Positions 60,103 through 64,000 of a DNA stretch of 64,000 bases are shown here, piece by piece. How positions within the stretch are numbered: the stretch's first letter is position 1; the number at the start of each line of letters is the position of its first letter. Under the pieces are notes generated by a model. The model had not been told where the DNA came from. It saw nothing but the letters and a program-made list of their open reading frames with translations, and made no database searches. Source of the DNA: Candidatus Amunia macphersoniae. Its GTDB lineage: Bacteria; Chloroflexota; Dormibacteria; Aeolococcales; Aeolococcaceae. A program made the translations under genes and the position numbers. The DNA lies in assembly GCA_016464795.1 (NCBI GenBank), contig JAEKNN010000030.1, forward strand, positions 1-64,000, given 5' to 3'.

Positions 60103-60183
60103 TAGAATGGTGAGCCCTCTCCTTCACAGGGGGCCGATGACGACCCGCCAGGAGGCGACGACGGGGGGTCGCCCCTCCCCCGG

Positions 60184-60726
60184 TCAGCTCGGGGACGAGA
60201 CGTAGGGTGGCCGGTCACCCCCAGGGTTGAGGGCGGCACGCGCAAGGATCCCGGCGGCGGCCCCCGCCAGGAGCACACCGTAGGCCCAGCCGTCACTGAA
60301 CGCCAGATACAAGGGGCCTCCGCTCAGTGATGCCGGAGTGATCGTCAGCACGACCTCCAGGGCGGCCACCGACAACAGGGTCATCGCTGACGCCACATAC
60401 GCTGTCGAGGCGTGAAGTGCGCGCAAGCTGAGGAGTGCCGCCGCAACCGCCAGGAAGATGAGCTCGTCGCGATACCGTCCGGCCTCGATGTGGTCGGCCA
60501 CGGTCAGCGCGATCCCAAGTGCCAGCAGGGTGCAGCCACTGCCGACGAATCGACGGCCGCGCTCGACCAGCCAGGCGGCGAGCAGGGTCGCCCCGAGCGC
60601 GATGACGATCTCCTGGACATGGTGGCGGGTCAGACCCATGGCCACGGTCAACGCGGCACCGGCGAGCAGGACGACGGCGGCGGCAGCGGTGCGCCGGCTC
60701 GCGCTCGTCATCGTCCCAGTCACCAT
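60184..60726 (-). CDS. Multi-TM membrane protein, unknown
   Basis: A 180-residue protein with about six hydrophobic helices (for example AAAAVVLLAGAALTVAMGL, IVIALGATLLAAWLV, LIFLAVAAALLSL, YVASAMTLLSVAALEVVLTI). No family is recognised. A few charged residues (HHVQE, VERGRR, DHIEAGRYRDE) fall in loops. I chose the ATG at 60726: CACACT lies six bases upstream, and GGAGG is too close to act as a normal ribosome binding site. In-frame alternatives are the GTG at 60723 and the ATG at 60711. It lies 56 bases after the DksA-type gene on the same strand. Confidence 0.65.
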   Translation of the reverse strand: MVTGTMTSASRRTAAAAVVLLAGAALTVAMGLTRHHVQEIVIALGATLLAAWLVERGRRFVGSGCTLLALGIALTVADHIEAGRYRDELIFLAVAAALLSLRALHASTAYVASAMTLLSVAALEVVLTITPASLSGGPLYLAFSDGWAYGVLLAGAAAGILARAALNPGGDRPPYVSSPS

Positions 60727-60782
60727 GCCTCCAGTGTGGGCCGTGCGGCACCTCGCTCGACCTCCCCGATCGGCCGCATCAG

Positions 60783-61160
60783 TCAGGCACGGCGCGATGG
60801 CGCGCTGCACGGTACGCAGACATCGGCCCACGGGACCAGCTCGAGCCTGGCCGCGGGGATGGGCCGCCCGCAGACAGCGCAGTGTCCGTACGACCCATCG
60901 TCGAGCCGGTCCAGGGCTCGGTCGATCTCGCGCACCGTCTCGTACAGGGTGCGCGCCTGGAAGGCGCCGTTCATCCGCTCGATGGCGTAGGTGGTGCCGT
61001 CGCCGATGCGCTTGCCGAAGTTGAGGTTGGAGGTCTCCGCAGGGTCGTGAGCGCCGAGGTGCGCGACGGTGGCGAGCAGCTCGGCTCGTTTCTCGGCCAG
61101 CGCTGCGCGGACATCCTGCGACGACGACAGGGTGCCGAGCTGGTCGTCCTGCTGGTCCAC
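60783..61160 (-). CDS. DksA/TraR-type zinc-finger protein
   Basis: A 125-residue protein. An N-terminal coiled coil (VRAALAEKRAELLATVAHLGAHD) is followed by REIDRALDRLDDGSYGHCAVCGRPIPAARLELVPWADVCVPC, the DksA zinc finger with two CxxC pairs. DksA-like proteins modulate RNA polymerase through the secondary channel. The acidic tip residues at the coiled-coil turn (HDPAET) are not a clear DxxDxA match, so regulation could differ from true DksA. The GTG at 61160 has TACCGT exactly six bases upstream and no ribosome binding site. Confidence 0.87.
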   Translation of the reverse strand: MDQQDDQLGTLSSSQDVRAALAEKRAELLATVAHLGAHDPAETSNLNFGKRIGDGTTYAIERMNGAFQARTLYETVREIDRALDRLDDGSYGHCAVCGRPIPAARLELVPWADVCVPCSAPSRRA

Positions 61161-61166
61161 CAGCCC

Positions 61167-61172
61167 ACGGTA
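61167..61172 (-). promoter_or_regulatory. -10 element (TACCGT) of a leaderless DksA/TraR-type transcript
   Basis: TACCGT, then GGGCTG, then the GTG at 61160. This is the one case in the set where a leaderless mRNA would start with GTG. Confidence 0.45.
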
Positions 61173-61226
61173 CGCCTCACCGGCGATCCGGCAAAGTCCC
61201 GCGTGGGAAGCGAGGGGGTCCGGGCC

Positions 61227-62144
61227 TCAGACTGCCGGCTGGTGGCGGCGGCGCGCTCTGGCAACCCAGACGGCGAGGAGCGAGCCGAGGCCGGCGATGA
61301 CCAAGGCGGACGCTTCGGGCTGCCCGGCGGCTCCGCCGGTGTGGGGGACGTTGGGAACGGGCGGCTGCCCGTTGCCCGTGGTCGGGCCGCCTGGGCCGCC
61401 GCCGGGCGATGCCGTGGTCGGAGTGGTCGTCGGTCCGGGACTCACCACACTCGCGGTGACGTTGTTGGTGATCGCAGTGCTGCACATCACCTTGCTGCCA
61501 CCGCCATTGTCGGAGCCGTTGCACTCGTTGACAGCGATCGGCAGCGTCGCGGCTGCGGTGGTGCCAGACGTGACTGTGCAGTTCAGACCCACCAGGGTGC
61601 CCCCGTTCGCGGACCCGTTGCACTCGGTGACATCGGCGCCGGTCGTGGTCGCGGGAAATGGGTTGCAGCTCACCTTGGGGGCTCCGAGCCCGTCACCGGA
61701 GCCGTTGCACTGGTTGACGGTGGCAGGGGTGACCGTGGTTGCGCCGGTGATGTTGTTGGTGACCCGAACCGTGCAGGTCATGGTGCTGCCGCCACCGTTG
61801 CCAGCGTTGTTGCACTGGTGGACTGACGTGACCAGCTGGGTCGGATAGTTTGTGGTGGTGCCAGCGGTCTCGCCGCAGACCACGTTGGTGCCGGCACAGT
61901 GCCGGGCCACGGTGACCTGCGAGCTGGTGACGTTGCCGTCGAGGGTGTTGGTGATGGTCACGTCGCAGGAGATCACGCTCCCGCCACCGTCCGCGCCGTT
62001 GCACTGGGCGATGTCGACTGGTGCGCTGGCACTGACCGGCGTCGACCCGAGAGCGGTCGCCACCAGGATGAGTCCGAGCGCCCCGGTCAGCGACCACCCC
62101 AGGCGAAAACCATCTCGGGCGCGAGTCGTACGTCTGAAGGTCAC
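61227..62144 (-). CDS. Secreted five-repeat CNG protein with VPHTG sorting tail
   Basis: A 305-residue exported protein. A signal segment (SLTGALGLILVATALGSTPVSASA) is followed by five copies of a Cys-Asn-Gly repeat starting near residues 48, 111, 146, 175 and 208: CNGADGGGSVISC, CNNAGNGGGSTMTC, CNGSGDGLGAPKVSC, CNGSANGGTLVGLNC and CNGSDNGGGSKVMC. Each has two Cys, likely one disulphide, often with an ITNN strand after. A Pro/Thr/Gly linker leads to VPHTG (266-270), a membrane helix and RARRRH, an LPxTG-like sorting signal. The GTG at 62144 has AGGAA upstream. The function is unknown. Confidence 0.7.
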   Translation of the reverse strand: MTFRRTTRARDGFRLGWSLTGALGLILVATALGSTPVSASAPVDIAQCNGADGGGSVISCDVTITNTLDGNVTSSQVTVARHCAGTNVVCGETAGTTTNYPTQLVTSVHQCNNAGNGGGSTMTCTVRVTNNITGATTVTPATVNQCNGSGDGLGAPKVSCNPFPATTTGADVTECNGSANGGTLVGLNCTVTSGTTAAATLPIAVNECNGSDNGGGSKVMCSTAITNNVTASVVSPGPTTTPTTASPGGGPGGPTTGNGQPPVPNVPHTGGAAGQPEASALVIAGLGSLLAVWVARARRRHQPAV

Positions 62145-62565
62145 TGGTGAAATTCCTCATGAGCCACATGTCTGGGTGGTTCAGAGGGCCCCGGAACTGA
62201 ACCCCTTCTCATGGGACCATGCCATGAAGTCTCGCGTGCGCGAGGTCTGTGACTGAGTGTCCACGAGCCCGTTACGCTGTTGACGCGCTGGGGGGTGTGA
62301 GGGAGCGCCGGCGGCCTCGGGGTTTGCTGACAACACACCGCGCTGAGGAGGGTATGGCGACCCCCACCCCGGGGGCCGGCACCGCTTGTACCACGGTCGT
62401 ACCCGCGGTGGCAATAGTTGATCGAGGGAAGGTAGGTGGCTGGCCGGGACGAGTACTCTACGCGCCGAGGTCTGGCCGAACCTTGCCCACGATTGTGCAG
62501 GGAGAGATTGGACGTTCGATAATGGGGGCACTCAACGAGTGTCCGGGAAGCTTTGGGAGGATCTC
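62145..62565. other. Divergent intergenic region between the CNG-repeat and DUF4331 genes
   Basis: There is no supported gene. It carries the DUF4331 promoter at its right end and presumably the CNG-gene promoter at its left. The middle holds an imperfect dyad (CCACGG...CGCGGTGG, about 62390-62412). Confidence 0.4.
62491..62521 (+). promoter_or_regulatory. Probable promoter of the DUF4331 gene
   Basis: TTGTGC (62491-62496), 19 bases, GATAAT (62516-62521). The leader would be about 40 bases, with GGGAGG five bases before the ATG at 62566. The spacer is longer than ideal. Confidence 0.4.
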
Positions 62566-64000
62566 ATGCGGCGACAGCTTGTGGCCATTGGCGGAGTGCT
62601 GGCGTGCGCCAGCCTCCTGGGGGCGCCGACGGGCGCCCGTGCATCGAGCCACCGTGAGGCTCCCCTGATCGCGGGGGATCCCCAGGTGGACAACACCGAC
62701 GTCTACGCGTTCACCAGTCCAGATGACGCCAACAGCGTCACGTTGATCGCCAACTGGATACCGTTCGAGGAGCCCAACGGAGGCCCGAACTTCTATCCGT
62801 TCGCGGAGGGCGCGCAGTACAACATCAACATCGACAACAGTGCGAGTGCGACGCCGAACATCACATACCGGTGGACATTCACCAATCACCGCAAGAGCGT
62901 TGATACGTTCCTGTACAACACCGGCGTGGTCAACAACATCACCGACGGAACGCTCAACTTCACCCAGACCTACAACCTCGAGATGATCGCTAAGGGCGTT
63001 GCGCCGGTTCGCCTCCTTACGGACGCGCCGGTGGCCCCATCGGATGTAGGCCTCGCCTCGATGCCCAACTACGCCGCACTGCGCGACCAGGCCATCTCCC
63101 CGCTTCCCGGTGGAGGCAAGTCCTTCACCGGCCAAGCCGACGATCCCTTCTTCCTGGACCTTCGCATCTTCGACTTGCTCTACGGTGCGCCCAGCATGAA
63201 GGAGGTGGGCCACGATACGCTCGCGGGGTACAACGTCAACAGCATCGCGCTGCAGGTGCCCAAGACCGCGCTCGCCGTCGGCGGTGACGGCAGCAGCATC
63301 ATCGGCGTTTACAGCACCACTGATCGTCAGAACGTCACGTTGAGCGCGGACGGGACGCGGCCACCCTCCGGCGCCCCCGTGCAGGTGTCTCGTCTCGGCA
63401 ACCCCTTGGTCAACGAGGTCGTGGTGCCTGTCGGCTCCAAGGACCTGTTCAACGCATCGAAGCCGATCGATGACGCTCAATTCCTGCCCAAGGTCCAGGA
63501 TCCCGAGGTGCCTAAGCTCATCCAGAAGCTCTATGGCATCCCAGCACCGGCCACGCCTCGCGACGACCTAGTCCAAGTCTTCTTGACCGGTGTACCGGGG
63601 CTGAATCAGCCGCCCGGCTTTCAAAGCCCTCCCCCAACAGGGATCGCCGCGGGCAAGGACGCCGAGGAGCTGAGGCTCAACATGTCCACCCCTACCTCGG
63701 CGTCACCAAACCGGCTGGGTGTGGTCGGCGGTGACAAGGCGGGGTTCCCGAACGGGCGCCGACTCACCGATGACGTCGTCGACATCGAGCTCCAGGCTCT
63801 CGAGGGCATCCTGCGGCCAAGTCCCCCTGCTGGAGTCGCGGCACTCGGTGACGGCGTCAATGCCAACGACAGTGCCTTCGGTGCCACCTTCCCCTACCTG
63901 GCGCTGCCGCACACTGCTGCGGTCAACCAGGGCAACACCCAGGCCGTGAACCCTGGTCCAGGGCCATCGTCGGCTCCGAATGGTGGGACCCCCACCGGTC
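62566..64000 (+). CDS. DUF4331 family secreted protein (3' end outside the window)
   Basis: The frame is open for 478 codons to the window edge. A signal peptide (VAIGGVLACASLLGAPTGARA) is followed by SSHREAPLIAGDPQVDNTDVYAF, the hallmark of DUF4331. Later blocks are NITYRWTFTNHR, DPFFLDLRIFDLLYG, NVNSIALQVPKTAL, QVSRLGNPLVNEVVVP and ALPHTA. The usual domain is about 400-450 residues, so the catalytic or binding part appears complete and a Pro/Gly-rich tail (NPGPGPSS) begins at the edge. A sorting signal like those of the two nearby surface proteins could follow. GGGAGG is the ribosome binding site. The function of the family is unknown. Confidence 0.87.
   Translation, partial: MRRQLVAIGGVLACASLLGAPTGARASSHREAPLIAGDPQVDNTDVYAFTSPDDANSVTLIANWIPFEEPNGGPNFYPFAEGAQYNINIDNSASATPNITYRWTFTNHRKSVDTFLYNTGVVNNITDGTLNFTQTYNLEMIAKGVAPVRLLTDAPVAPSDVGLASMPNYAALRDQAISPLPGGGKSFTGQADDPFFLDLRIFDLLYGAPSMKEVGHDTLAGYNVNSIALQVPKTALAVGGDGSSIIGVYSTTDRQNVTLSADGTRPPSGAPVQVSRLGNPLVNEVVVPVGSKDLFNASKPIDDAQFLPKVQDPEVPKLIQKLYGIPAPATPRDDLVQVFLTGVPGLNQPPGFQSPPPTGIAAGKDAEELRLNMSTPTSASPNRLGVVGGDKAGFPNGRRLTDDVVDIELQALEGILRPSPPAGVAALGDGVNANDSAFGATFPYLALPHTAAVNQGNTQAVNPGPGPSSAPNGGTPTG

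Overview
The window is high-GC DNA (visually about two-thirds G+C) packed with short-spaced operons. It combines an actinobacterial-type DUF3151 protein, a monoderm-style pair of surface proteins with C-terminal sorting tails, stand-alone LigD polymerase and RtcB genes, and many genes without a ribosome binding site. This fits a soil bacterium of the Terrabacteria group such as Candidatus Dormiibacterota, Chloroflexota or a deep actinobacterium; the sequence alone does not fix the phylum. I see no rRNA, intact tRNA, CRISPR array or insertion sequence.

Region 1-16 kb is loose and littered with gene remnants: an NmrA-type fragment, an internally deleted PEP synthase/rifampicin phosphotransferase tail, a GGDEF scrap, a truncated tryptophan 2,3-dioxygenase, a frameshifted SEC-C tail and an N-terminally short RtcB. 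Between them lie intact genes: a VOC-MFS operon with a divergent HxlR regulator, DUF427, a bacterioferritin-like protein, a small signalling group (zinc-ribbon protein, GAF protein, GAF-GGDEF diguanylate cyclase), a GntR-trpB-trpA operon, an AbrB/RelE toxin-antitoxin pair, a globin and a LigD polymerase domain.

Region 16-26 kb holds carbohydrate genes (GT4 glycosyltransferase, HAD-GH65 fusion), a TfoX-type protein, a fumarylacetoacetate hydrolase family enzyme divergent from an NAD-type isocitrate dehydrogenase, an FtsH paralogue and DUF3151.

Region 26-37.5 kb is a glycolate/glyoxylate unit. A permease (lctP/glcA type) with an upstream LysR gene, the three-subunit glycolate oxidase glcDEF and malate synthase aceB form a route from glycolate to malate. 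A divergent serine/alanine-glyoxylate aminotransferase with an MFS transporter offers a branch to glycine.

Region 37.7-40.9 kb is a six-gene operon of unrecognised membrane proteins behind a near-consensus promoter (TTGACA-17-TAGGCT). Its last gene encodes a protein built from an internal duplication.

Region 40.9-50.6 kb is the most suggestive candidate for an undescribed pathway. A six-gene minus-strand operon (Lrp regulator, glutamine synthetase-like ligase, Dabb protein, APC permease, amidohydrolase, aminotransferase) lies divergent from a four-gene plus-strand operon (aminotransferase, cupin, SDR with altered catalytic residues, class II glutamine amidotransferase). I read it as import and gamma-glutamyl-protected breakdown of an unknown amine or amino acid.

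Region 50.7-64 kb has a secreted BNR-type protein, a complete sugar ABC importer with a palindromic operator in its promoter, a broken winged-helix gene, an ABC-F ATPase, a DksA/TraR protein, a five-repeat secreted protein and a DUF4331 protein cut off by the window edge.

Across the window, thirteen genes that lack a convincing Shine-Dalgarno sequence carry an (T)AnnnT hexamer exactly six (once seven) bases before the start codon, the expected layout of leaderless transcripts.
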